NCBI GenBank assembly: GCA_002352485.1
Contig: DEIM01000184.1
Span: forward strand, 1-5,224
Reading direction: 5' to 3'
Origin: Candidatus Dadabacteria bacterium UBA2774
GTDB lineage: Bacteria; Desulfobacterota_D; UBA1144; Nemesobacterales; UBA2774
Length of the DNA: 5,224 nt
The notes under the pieces were generated by a model, which had not been told where the DNA came from, ran no database searches, and saw only the letters and a list, made by a program, of their open reading frames with translations. Shown here in pieces: positions 1 to 4,567 of the stretch; position 1 is the first letter of the stretch, and every line of letters starts with the position of its first letter. Both the position numbers and the translations under genes were made by a program.

Positions 1-26
1 TGTGTGATCGAGAGCAGGATAAAAAT

Positions 27-82
27 AAAAAAACCCTCCCCTCCCCGAGTTAACGAAGAGGGGAAAGCTTGAGAAGGGGATA
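27..82 (-). terminator. Dispersed repeat copy 1, terminator-like hairpin on the minus strand
   Basis: The plus-strand arms at 34-43 and 58-67 pair over 10 bp around a 14-nt loop. Two of the pairs (35/66 and 36/65) are C-A mismatches in plus-strand RNA but G-U pairs in minus-strand RNA. A run of seven A (27-33) becomes a U-tract directly after the hairpin on the minus strand. Together these fix the functional direction as minus. The element shares its layout and a conserved end (gcttgagaaggggata) with the copy at 376-429, so it is a dispersed repeat that also works as an intrinsic terminator. What it terminates is not certain; a minus-strand transcript starting near 300 is one option. Confidence 0.6.
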
Positions 83-300
83 CAAAAACTTTGGTCCTTT
101 CTATTCCACTCTCTAAAAACCGCCAATCTAATAAGTTTCTGGTCTTGTTATAATTGCAAATTGCCGGAGCTTGCTATAAAAAACGACAGTTCTCCCACAA
201 CCAAATCCTATTATCCCCTCTCGGACGAGACTCAGTATCTCTTAAAACTTATTTTACTTTTGTGATTTGCCTTTGGCTGCTTCTCAAACAGCCGCCATAC
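27..300 (-). ncRNA. Speculative minus-strand small RNA between an extended -10 and repeat copy 1
   Basis: On the minus strand a TGC-TATACT extended -10 lies at 315-307 and predicts a start near 300. The -35 region is poor. The first transcribed bases would form a small stem (GGCTG, 275-279, with CAGCC, 289-293). The transcript would run about 270 nt to the U-tract of the terminator-like repeat at 27-33. The stretch contains no protein gene with a ribosome binding site; the open frames on either strand are short and unconvincing. Seen: the promoter-like element, the hairpins and the terminator. Inferred: that they belong to one RNA. I recognise no known RNA family. Confidence 0.2.
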
Positions 301-375
301 ATTTTCAGTATAGCACAAATTCTATTTTTTAATCATTATTTTTTTGAACTTATTACGATATTTCTTTGATGCAAT

Positions 376-429
376 AAAAAAGCCTTCCCCTCCGATTTAA
401 CAGAGAAAGGAAGGCTTGAGAAGGGGATA
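376..429 (-). terminator. Dispersed repeat copy 2, intrinsic-terminator-like hairpin on the minus strand
   Basis: AGCCTTCC (381-388) and GGAAGGCT (409-416) form a perfect 8-bp stem with a 20-nt loop. On the minus strand the hairpin is followed at once by a run of U (A376-381 on the plus strand). It aligns with the element at 27-82 in the same orientation: A-run, C-rich arm, a gagttaac/gatttaac loop core, G-rich arm, then gcttgagaaggggata. An 84-codon minus-strand open frame runs through it, but its last third is just the translated repeat, so that frame is not called as a gene. Confidence 0.65.
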
Positions 430-1019
430 ATACTATTTTCTTTTCAATACAATTAAGCGAGTCACTTGCGCGCTTAACAAAATATTTAAAACCAAACCAT
501 ACTTTAAGAAGTGAAAGGGTCAGATTAACTACATAATTACCTGGAGCCCTTTCCCTCCAACTACCATCATCTGCATATATGTTATCACAAATCATCATAA
601 TTATCAATCATTAATCATACGGCACTGAAAATTAAAATTCTTACTTCCTAATATTGTTATATTCCAAAGGGTTACGGCTGTATACTGACCGTTAGTTTTT
701 CATATTTTTACCGTTGTAATAACAGTACGGGGAGGATTCATAAACTTTTTGACATCGGAGTGTCCTGAACTCGGCATCTAAAATCTGAGCTTATAATCTG
801 GAATAGATATTTACCGCATTCATCCAACCCATGCCCCGAAGCTCTGGCAAGGAGCATTTCGTCTATATCTTAAAATCTAATATCCGAAATATAAGAAACT
901 GTGAGGCAACGCTTTGTGTTCCGTAGTGGTATTTTTTATTCACGCCGATAAATTCAGCAGTTGATTTCCGAAATAGTTAGGTAAAATATAGCACCTATTA
1001 AATAAAGCTCTTTTAGTCC
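430..1019. other. Long A+T-rich non-coding stretch upstream of the lipoprotein gene
   Basis: No protein gene can be supported here. Visible structure includes a perfect 7-bp inverted repeat TTAAGCG/CGCTTAA (453-459 and 471-477). There is a cluster of five ATCA words in 27 bp (591-617), and a GCTC/GAGC hairpin (841-844 and 852-855). A GGGGAGG ribosome-site-like run (729-735) is followed only by an 11-codon frame. A 39-codon minus-strand frame (738-857) has no ribosome site. The region could hold regulatory DNA or decayed gene remnants; the sequence alone does not decide. Confidence 0.5.
961..987 (+). promoter_or_regulatory. Weak candidate promoter for the lipoprotein gene
   Basis: TTGATT (961-966) and TAAAAT (982-987) are separated by only 15 bp, which is short for a sigma70 promoter. 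The -35 and -10 match consensus at 4 and 5 of 6 bases. It is the best pair found within about 70 bp of the TTG start and would give a leader of roughly 40 nt. A different sigma factor or a promoter further upstream is quite possible. Confidence 0.25.
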
Positions 1020-1036
1020 AGGAGGACATAACATTG
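1020..1036 (+). promoter_or_regulatory. Shine-Dalgarno site that fixes a TTG start
   Basis: AGGAGG (1020-1025) lies 8 nt before TTG at 1034. No ATG or GTG in frame gives both a ribosome site and the signal peptide that follows, so TTG is the start. Confidence 0.85.
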
Positions 1037-1711
1037 AAAACTTACATAAAATTCTTATCAGTAATCACGTTTTCGCTTTTCATCTTTGCATGCTCAGGCA
1101 GCGAACAGGCCCAAGAGGGAAATGCCCAGGCCGGGGACGCTCAGAAAGAAGAGGTTAAACATACACAGAGACCTGAGTTTGATTTCAGGAAGGCCCGCTG
1201 GGGAATGTCAAAAGAAGAGGTAATGGCAAGCGAGCGCGAAAAGCTTATATTCGACAATGAGAATTCAATCGAATACCGGGTATTCATTGGCGAGCTCCAG
1301 GCACAGGCGAATTACAAGTTCCAGGACGACAAGCTAATCCGCGGGGGTTATTACTTCCTGAAAGAATATGAGGATAAGAACGAATATATAAAAAACTACG
1401 AACTGCTAAAAGAAAGAATGATAGAAGCCAAGGGCCCTCCCGCGATTGACAAGGTTGTAGAGATAAACCCCTCTGCACAAATCGATCCGGAGAACAAAGG
1501 CCAGGCAGTTTGTGACGGCAACATTATTTACGGGTCCCAATGGGCCTACCCGGGCTCTGACATTCAGCTCGTGTTCAGGGGCGACGGAACGAACTGCTAT
1601 TTGACAATTACTTTCTTAAAGAGCCTCCCGGACGAGCCGGCAGATGAGAAAGCCGCAGAAGAAAAAGGTGAAGAGGACAAAGCCCAAGAAGATAAAGCAG
1701 AGGCCAATTAA
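1034..1711 (+). CDS. Predicted lipoprotein of unknown function
   Basis: This is a 225-residue exported lipoprotein. Residues 1-19 form a signal peptide (MKTYIK, then a hydrophobic run ending I-F-A), and Cys20 is the expected lipidated residue. The lipobox has Ile at -3 and Ala at -1 and is acceptable though not ideal. Residues 21-46 are a polar Q/A/E/G-rich linker. A compact domain starts at about residue 50 with a pattern (FRKARWGMSKEEVMASE) that recurs in uncharacterised envelope proteins and loosely recalls small SmpA/OmlA-type lipoprotein folds. It ends near residue 198 and contains two cysteines (Cys160 and Cys188) that could form a disulfide. The last 25 residues are an E/K/A/D-rich tail. 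The start is TTG with a strong ribosome site. The gene stands alone and converges on the hydrolase gene 43 bp away. The lipoprotein call is firm; the function is unknown. Confidence 0.88.
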   Translation: MKTYIKFLSVITFSLFIFACSGSEQAQEGNAQAGDAQKEEVKHTQRPEFDFRKARWGMSKEEVMASEREKLIFDNENSIEYRVFIGELQAQANYKFQDDKLIRGGYYFLKEYEDKNEYIKNYELLKERMIEAKGPPAIDKVVEINPSAQIDPENKGQAVCDGNIIYGSQWAYPGSDIQLVFRGDGTNCYLTITFLKSLPDEPADEKAAEEKGEEDKAQEDKAEAN

Positions 1712-1729
1712 CTTACAGTAGCTTTAATT

Positions 1730-1753
1730 GTCATTACGAGGGAAGCAACTCGT
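1730..1753 (+). repeat. Possible remnant of a GTCATTGCGAG-type dispersed repeat
   Basis: The stretch begins gtcattacgag and contains ACGAG (1736-1740) and CTCGT (1749-1753) as a 5-bp stem with an 8-nt loop. It resembles one end of the short palindromic repeats beginning GTCATTGCGAG that are scattered in many bacterial genomes, but the second half is missing. It fills most of the 43-bp gap between two convergent genes and could act as a weak shared terminator, although no U-tract follows. Confidence 0.3.
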
Positions 1754-1754
1754 C

Positions 1755-2507
1755 TCACGACACCTCATCCTCAAACAAATCAAGAAAATTAAGCACCTCT
1801 TTTGAAAGACGCCCATTGGTCAGCACGCTCTGGTGATCACCCTCAATTGTTATACCCCTGGCGCTCGGGAAATATGAAGCCGCCTCCTCCGCGCTGTAAT
1901 CATTCTCTCCGTTTATTATTAGTATCGGCAGGTGTATCTTCTTAAGATCGCCACACGAGAACTCGGGGAAAATGGCGCCCTCAAGCCTTGCGGCGTAAGC
2001 CTCTCTGTCGCCCCCGGTTTCGTCTGCGCTTATCCGAAAAGCGTCCGGCTCCTCAGGGTATTCCTCGAGCATATTCCTTACCCTCTCCTCCCGCTCTTCA
2101 CTCTTGAGCGTCCAGCCCTCTTCGTATACCGAGAGCCCCACTAGTATCAGGCTCCTTATACCCGAGTACATAAGCTCTGCTTCAATTGCGGTCTTAGCGC
2201 CCATGGAATATCCCATCAGATCATACTCATAGAGCCTCAAGTGCTCTCCGAGCGAGTTTACATCCTTTGCCATTGCGCGGTTCCAGTAAGAGTAAGAGTT
2301 GTGAGGTTTTTCAGAGTCCCCGTGCCCTCTTGCGTCGAGCATTATTATTCTTCTTCCGCTCTGTTTGAGAGCATTGTAGACACTCGTATCGACCCAGTTT
2401 AGCTTTGAGCTTCCGGTAAAGCCGTGCAGCAGTATTATGGCCTCTCCTTCTCCGCCCGAATCGGTATACGCAAGCTCCGTGTTATCAAAGCTGCAGAAGG
2501 TATCCAT
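1755..2507 (-). CDS. Alpha/beta-fold hydrolase
   Basis: This is a 250-residue soluble alpha/beta hydrolase of the single-domain esterase/C-C hydrolase type. HGFTGS at 28-33 supplies the oxyanion hole and DARGHGDS at 58-65 is the usual second motif. The nucleophile elbow GYSMG gives Ser101, the acid is probably Asp203 (NGENDYS), and the base is His225 (EGDHQS), so the catalytic triad is complete. Residues ~125-185 are a charged helical cap likely to set substrate choice. The length is normal for the family and there is no signal peptide, so it should act in the cytoplasm. The substrate cannot be told from sequence. The ATG at 2507 is the only usable start: an in-frame TAA lies seven codons upstream with no other start codon between. 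No Shine-Dalgarno site precedes it; a promoter does instead, so the mRNA is probably leaderless. The gene is convergent with the lipoprotein gene. Confidence 0.92.
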   Translation of the reverse strand: MDTFCSFDNTELAYTDSGGEGEAIILLHGFTGSSKLNWVDTSVYNALKQSGRRIIMLDARGHGDSEKPHNSYSYWNRAMAKDVNSLGEHLRLYEYDLMGYSMGAKTAIEAELMYSGIRSLILVGLSVYEEGWTLKSEEREERVRNMLEEYPEEPDAFRISADETGGDREAYAARLEGAIFPEFSCGDLKKIHLPILIINGENDYSAEEAASYFPSARGITIEGDHQSVLTNGRLSKEVLNFLDLFEDEVS

Positions 2508-2513
2508 ATGCTG

Positions 2514-2543
2514 ATTATATACTATTTAGGGGGGCAACATCAA
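2514..2543 (-). promoter_or_regulatory. Promoter of the hydrolase gene, predicted to give a leaderless mRNA
   Basis: On the minus strand TTGATG (2543-2538) is followed by an 18-bp spacer and a perfect TATAAT (2519-2514). Counting from the -10, position +1 falls on base 2507, the A of the start codon. An A+T-rich palindrome (ATATATT-aag-AATATAT, 2543-2559) directly upstream could serve as an UP element. The spacer contains a run of six C. Confidence 0.65.
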
Positions 2544-2624
2544 TATATTAAGAATATATAAATCGTCGATTGAAAGAGAGTATTACGGGCTTAGAAAAGC
2601 ACCTATATGTCAGAACGAGTTTCT

Positions 2625-2661
2625 AAAAAACCCTCTACTCCCCCATTAGCAGCCCCGAGGG
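2625..2661 (-). terminator. Possible terminator at the end of the membrane-anchored protein gene
   Basis: On the minus strand CCCTC (2661-2657) can pair with GAGGG (2635-2631), which is followed directly by six T (2630-2625). The hairpin overlaps the last codons and the TAG stop. The loop is long (21 nt), and an alternative 5-bp G/C pairing exists inside it, so the call is tentative. It would separate this gene from the hydrolase gene downstream. Confidence 0.4.
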
Positions 2662-3096
2662 GGTGTAAGTGCCTATTTCCTGCCCGGACTCTTCGCTAAA
2701 TATAGTCAAAATGTCAGAGTTCCGGTCCTCTGTCATATAGTAGTAAAGTATGACGTTTAAGAGTGAGGACTGCTCGTCCACGGACAATAGGTAAAAGGGA
2801 TCCATCACATATATAAACGGCGAGCCGGCAGGGTTTTCTATCCTTGAAGCAATCCCCCCCTCTATCATCCCGTCCATTATCTCCTTCCTTCCTGCCTGGA
2901 GGTGCTTGGTCCTCTCAATCTCTTCGTCGACGTTTATCACGTCTCCTTCTGTACTCACTTGCTCACTCCCCAGGTTCTCGGTCTGGACATGCTCCTGTGT
3001 ATCATCGCCGCCTGGCATCCTGACATCGAGCACATATACCCCGATTAAGCCAATTGCCGCAGCCAAAAGCACAGCATATATAAGATTTTTATTCAT
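2635..3096 (-). CDS. Small membrane-anchored protein of unknown function
   Basis: This is a 153-residue protein. Residues 1-4 are polar with lysine, and residues ~5-23 form one hydrophobic helix. The next residues contain no lipobox and no clear signal-peptidase site, so the helix probably stays as an N-terminal anchor with the rest outside the cytoplasm. Residues ~27-60 are an acidic, polar linker. Residues ~60-150 look like a small mixed alpha/beta domain: a charged helix (DEEIERTKHLQAGRKEIMDGM), a strand (PFIYVMDPFYLL), a helix (SSLLNVILYYY), and a strand pair ending GTYTPSGLL. I do not recognise the family. AGAGG (3108-3104) lies 7 nt before the ATG at 3096. A second ATG four bases earlier is out of frame and stops after three codons. 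The gene is divergent from the cyclase gene, 168 bp away. Confidence 0.78.
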   Translation of the reverse strand: MNKNLIYAVLLAAAIGLIGVYVLDVRMPGGDDTQEHVQTENLGSEQVSTEGDVINVDEEIERTKHLQAGRKEIMDGMIEGGIASRIENPAGSPFIYVMDPFYLLSVDEQSSLLNVILYYYMTEDRNSDILTIFSEESGQEIGTYTPSGLLMGE

Positions 3097-3144
3097 TCAT
3101 ATTCCTCTGTGTGTAATAAAGTTTTCATAATATCCGGCTTAGAT

Positions 3145-3173
3145 ATTATAGACTGTGAATACTTACATTGCTA
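3145..3173 (-). promoter_or_regulatory. Candidate promoter for the membrane-anchored protein gene
   Basis: A perfect TATAAT lies on the minus strand at 3150-3145. The -35 at 17-bp spacing (TAGCAA, 3173-3168) matches consensus at only half its positions. The predicted start near 3138 gives a leader of about 42 nt before the ATG. Confidence 0.4.
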
Positions 3174-3201
3174 TCTATCTTTGACCCTGTTTAAGGAGCT
3201 A

Positions 3202-3230
3202 TTGCTATATACCCTGTAACCTTTTATAAA
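3202..3230 (+). promoter_or_regulatory. Promoter of the cyclase-family gene
   Basis: TTGCTA (3202-3207), a 17-bp spacer and TATAAA (3225-3230) form a good sigma70-type promoter with a start near 3237 and a leader of about 28 nt. A second, overlapping candidate is TTGACC (3181-3186) with the extended -10 TGC-TATATA (3203-3211) at 19-bp spacing. Both point at the same gene. Confidence 0.5.
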
Positions 3231-3264
3231 CTTTAGTATAAATAAACCCTTTCGGAGGACAAAA

Positions 3265-4074
3265 ATGGCGCTGCCTGATTTAACGCAATTTAAAATTATT
3301 GACCTTGAGCACATACGCGAGGTCGGTATGCCGGAGTACTCGACACATAAGCCCCTATTTGATTACGAGATTGTGCACCGTCACGAAGACACGGACAAGA
3401 AAGTGCAGGGCACGCGCACGAGCGCTTGGGGCAACTATAGCGGGAACGAGCACTCAGGCACTCACATGGACGCGTACTGCCATCAGGCCGAGAACGGAAT
3501 GATGCACGGCGGTCTAACAGTAACGGAAGAGACAGAAACAACAAGCGGTTTCACTGTAAACGGGGCTGAAAACCTTCCCGTAGTATTAGCCCCGGCAATA
3601 CTCCTCGACATAGCCGCCCTGAAGGGAGTGGAGTCACTAGAGCCGCATTACCGCGTAACGACAGAGGACATAGAGGACTGCTGCTCGAAAGACGGACTTA
3701 CCATAGATCCAGGGAGCGTCGTTTTGGTGAATCTTGGATACGCCCGTTACTGGCACGATAACGATCGTTATCTTTCATGTCCGGGTGTTTCAGCCACCGC
3801 TTCACAGATGATCGCGGACAAGAAAGTGCTTGCGGTAGGTGCCGACAACTTTGGATGGGACGAGCCTACGGACTTTGATGAGGAGCTTAACTGTAACGGA
3901 CCCGGTCATGTTTTACTCATAGTCCGGGCAGGCATTTACATTTTCGAGAACTTAAACCTACAAGCCCTCGTAAGCTCGGGTCATAAGGAATTTATTTTCT
4001 TTGCTTCACCACTTAAAATAAAAGGCGGTACCGGCTCACCTGTAAGGCCTCTTGCTCTTGTAGCAAATTCATAA
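3265..4074 (+). CDS. Cyclase/kynurenine-formamidase-like metal-dependent hydrolase
   Basis: This is a 269-residue cytoplasmic protein of the cyclase family (Pfam 'Cyclase', which includes bacterial kynurenine formamidase and isatin hydrolase). Members hydrolyse amide or ring bonds with Mn or Zn. The signature HSGTHMDA gives metal ligands His63, His67 and Asp69. His73 (DAYCH) sits where the catalytic histidine of KynB-type enzymes lies, although the usual proline after DA is Tyr here. His215 (GPGH) and Glu228 (FENL) are the likely remaining ligand and acid. GADN (192-195) and the end motif PLKIKGGTGSPVRPLA (249-264) are typical of the family. The protein is longer than KynB (about 210 residues) and closer to the isatin-hydrolase-size group, so no kyn symbol is given. 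No other tryptophan-degradation gene is visible. GGAGG (3254-3258) lies 6 nt before the ATG. Substrate unknown. Confidence 0.93.
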   Translation: MALPDLTQFKIIDLEHIREVGMPEYSTHKPLFDYEIVHRHEDTDKKVQGTRTSAWGNYSGNEHSGTHMDAYCHQAENGMMHGGLTVTEETETTSGFTVNGAENLPVVLAPAILLDIAALKGVESLEPHYRVTTEDIEDCCSKDGLTIDPGSVVLVNLGYARYWHDNDRYLSCPGVSATASQMIADKKVLAVGADNFGWDEPTDFDEELNCNGPGHVLLIVRAGIYIFENLNLQALVSSGHKEFIFFASPLKIKGGTGSPVRPLALVANS

Positions 4075-4116
4075 CTTTTGTATGCAATTCACCCCGCACT
4101 AATAAAAGTCTCACCG

Positions 4117-4359
4117 CTATACCTGCTCCGGATGAGTGTCCGGACTCTGATCACCCATCAGATCACGGTTCACAAGCTCTACTTTGGCCAGGTCTTCCAG
4201 TGCCAGCACAACATGATAGAAAGCGGGAGAGCAGAGCTCGGGTTCCACCCCCCTCCCCTCGTCTTGAAGCTGCATCAGCTGTCTTCTTGAAAGTGTATCC
4301 ATTTGTGTAAGAATCCCCTTAAAAAGCTCCCCCGACACTTTGAATCTTCCTTCACTCAT
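4117..4359 (-). CDS. Uncharacterised 80-residue protein divergent from the repressor
   Basis: This is a small, charged, probably all-helical cytoplasmic protein. Residues ~8-35 form an amphipathic helix region (SGELFKGILTQMDTLSRRQLMQLQDE), and residues ~45-66 a second (PAFYHVVLALEDLAKVELVNRD). The tail, MGDQSPDTHPEQV, is polar. It has no signal peptide, no membrane segment, no evident helix-turn-helix and a single cysteine. I do not recognise it. It is taken as real because a full GGAGGT (4370-4365) sits 5 nt before the ATG and a plausible promoter lies just upstream. It is divergent from the S24 repressor gene across a 208-bp gap full of palindromes, so it may be controlled by that repressor or act with it. 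That is an inference from position only. It ends 42 bp from the convergent cyclase gene with no clear terminator between. Confidence 0.72.
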   Translation of the reverse strand: MSEGRFKVSGELFKGILTQMDTLSRRQLMQLQDEGRGVEPELCSPAFYHVVLALEDLAKVELVNRDLMGDQSPDTHPEQV

Positions 4360-4377
4360 AATGTACCTCCGACCCTA

Positions 4378-4407
4378 ATTTTAAATTTTCACATAATCCA
4401 CTTGCAA
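4378..4407 (-). promoter_or_regulatory. Candidate promoter for the 80-residue protein gene
   Basis: On the minus strand TTGCAA (4407-4402) is followed after 18 bp by TAAAAT (4383-4378), with 4 and 5 of 6 consensus bases. The start would be near 4371, directly before the GGAGGT ribosome site at 4370-4365, giving a leader of about 12 nt. The same TTGCAA, being its own reverse complement, is also the -35 of the plus-strand promoter. Confidence 0.4.
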
Positions 4408-4430
4408 TCACATCATACGTGCATTATAAT
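4402..4430 (+). promoter_or_regulatory. Promoter of the S24 repressor gene
   Basis: TTGCAA (4402-4407), an optimal 17-bp spacer and a perfect TATAAT (4425-4430) predict a start at about 4437. The leader to the repressor ATG would then be about 131 nt and would contain the terminator-like hairpin at 4481-4517. No better promoter is visible closer to the gene. Confidence 0.6.
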
Positions 4431-4500
4431 CATGCAATATGAAGATACCATCACATATTGTGGACTTTGCAATTATATTAAAGCACAATACGTGCACTAT
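4415..4500 (+). repeat. Two 13-bp direct repeats 73 bp apart
   Basis: ATACGTGCATTAT (4415-4427) and ATACGTGCACTAT (4488-4500) differ at one base. The first overlaps the repressor promoter; the second lies in its leader. Their distance is close to seven turns of DNA, so proteins bound at both would face the same side of the helix. They may be paired operator sites. Confidence 0.5.
4420..4436. promoter_or_regulatory. Candidate operator: 17-bp palindrome over the repressor -10
   Basis: TGCAT (4420-4424) and ATGCA (4432-4436) are perfect inverted arms around 7 bp, in which two further pairs match (TGCATTATAATCATGCA). The palindrome covers the whole TATAAT and ends one base before the predicted transcription start. 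A dimeric repressor bound here would block the promoter, which suggests autorepression by the S24 protein. Binding itself is inferred. Confidence 0.5.
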
Positions 4501-4517
4501 GGCAAGTGTGCTTTTTT
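4481..4517 (+). terminator. Terminator-like hairpin in the repressor leader
   Basis: AAGCACA (4481-4487) and TGTGCTT (4507-4513) pair perfectly over 7 bp, and a run of six T (4512-4517) overlaps and follows the stem. Inner bases TGC (4493-4495) and GCA (4502-4504) could add a second short stem. Only the plus strand has the T-tract. No plus-strand gene ends upstream, since the neighbour is on the minus strand, so the structure would act on the repressor's own transcript as an attenuator. Alternatively, it is simply DNA operator symmetry. Confidence 0.45.
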
Positions 4518-4539
4518 GTAAATACGATTTTATCGCTAA

Positions 4540-4560
4540 TTGCCACAACGGCAAGGGAGG
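4540..4560 (+). promoter_or_regulatory. Small hairpin abutting the repressor ribosome binding site
   Basis: TTGCC (4540-4544) and GGCAA (4550-4554) form a perfect 5-bp inverted repeat with a 5-nt loop. AGGGAGG (4554-4560) starts on its last base and lies 7 nt before the ATG at 4568. The hairpin could influence access to the ribosome site or be a DNA-binding site. A start-stop pair ATG-TAA (4562-4567) sits in frame directly before the real start but is too close to the ribosome site to be used well. Confidence 0.4.
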
Positions 4561-4567
4561 GATGTAA

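Noticed and set aside
1..72. Possible 3' end of an upstream plus-strand gene
   Set aside because: Open frames entering from the left end stop within the repeat at 27-82 and show no recognisable C-terminus.
154..369. 71-codon plus-strand open frame rich in F, I and L
   Set aside because: It has a TTG start, no ribosome site and a composition that simply reflects A+T-rich DNA.
353..607. 84-codon open frame on the minus strand
   Set aside because: It starts at TTG without a ribosome site, and its last third is the translated terminator-like repeat at 376-429. The residues look random. Most likely not a gene, possibly a decayed one.
729..781. GGGGAGG followed by a short plus-strand frame
   Set aside because: The only start is a TTG 13 bp after the run, and the frame stops after about ten codons.
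749..797. Perfect TTGACA (749-754) and TATAAT (792-797) as a promoter
   Set aside because: They are 37 bp apart, far too distant to be one promoter, and neither has a convincing partner at normal spacing.
738..857. 39-codon minus-strand frame beginning MLLARASGHGLDEC
   Set aside because: No ribosome site before the ATG and no recognisable family; it could be a repeat or gene fragment but cannot be supported.
4127..4144. TCCGGA repeated with a 6-bp gap
   Set aside because: It lies inside the 80-residue coding region and is explained by codon content; no structure beyond two self-complementary hexamers.
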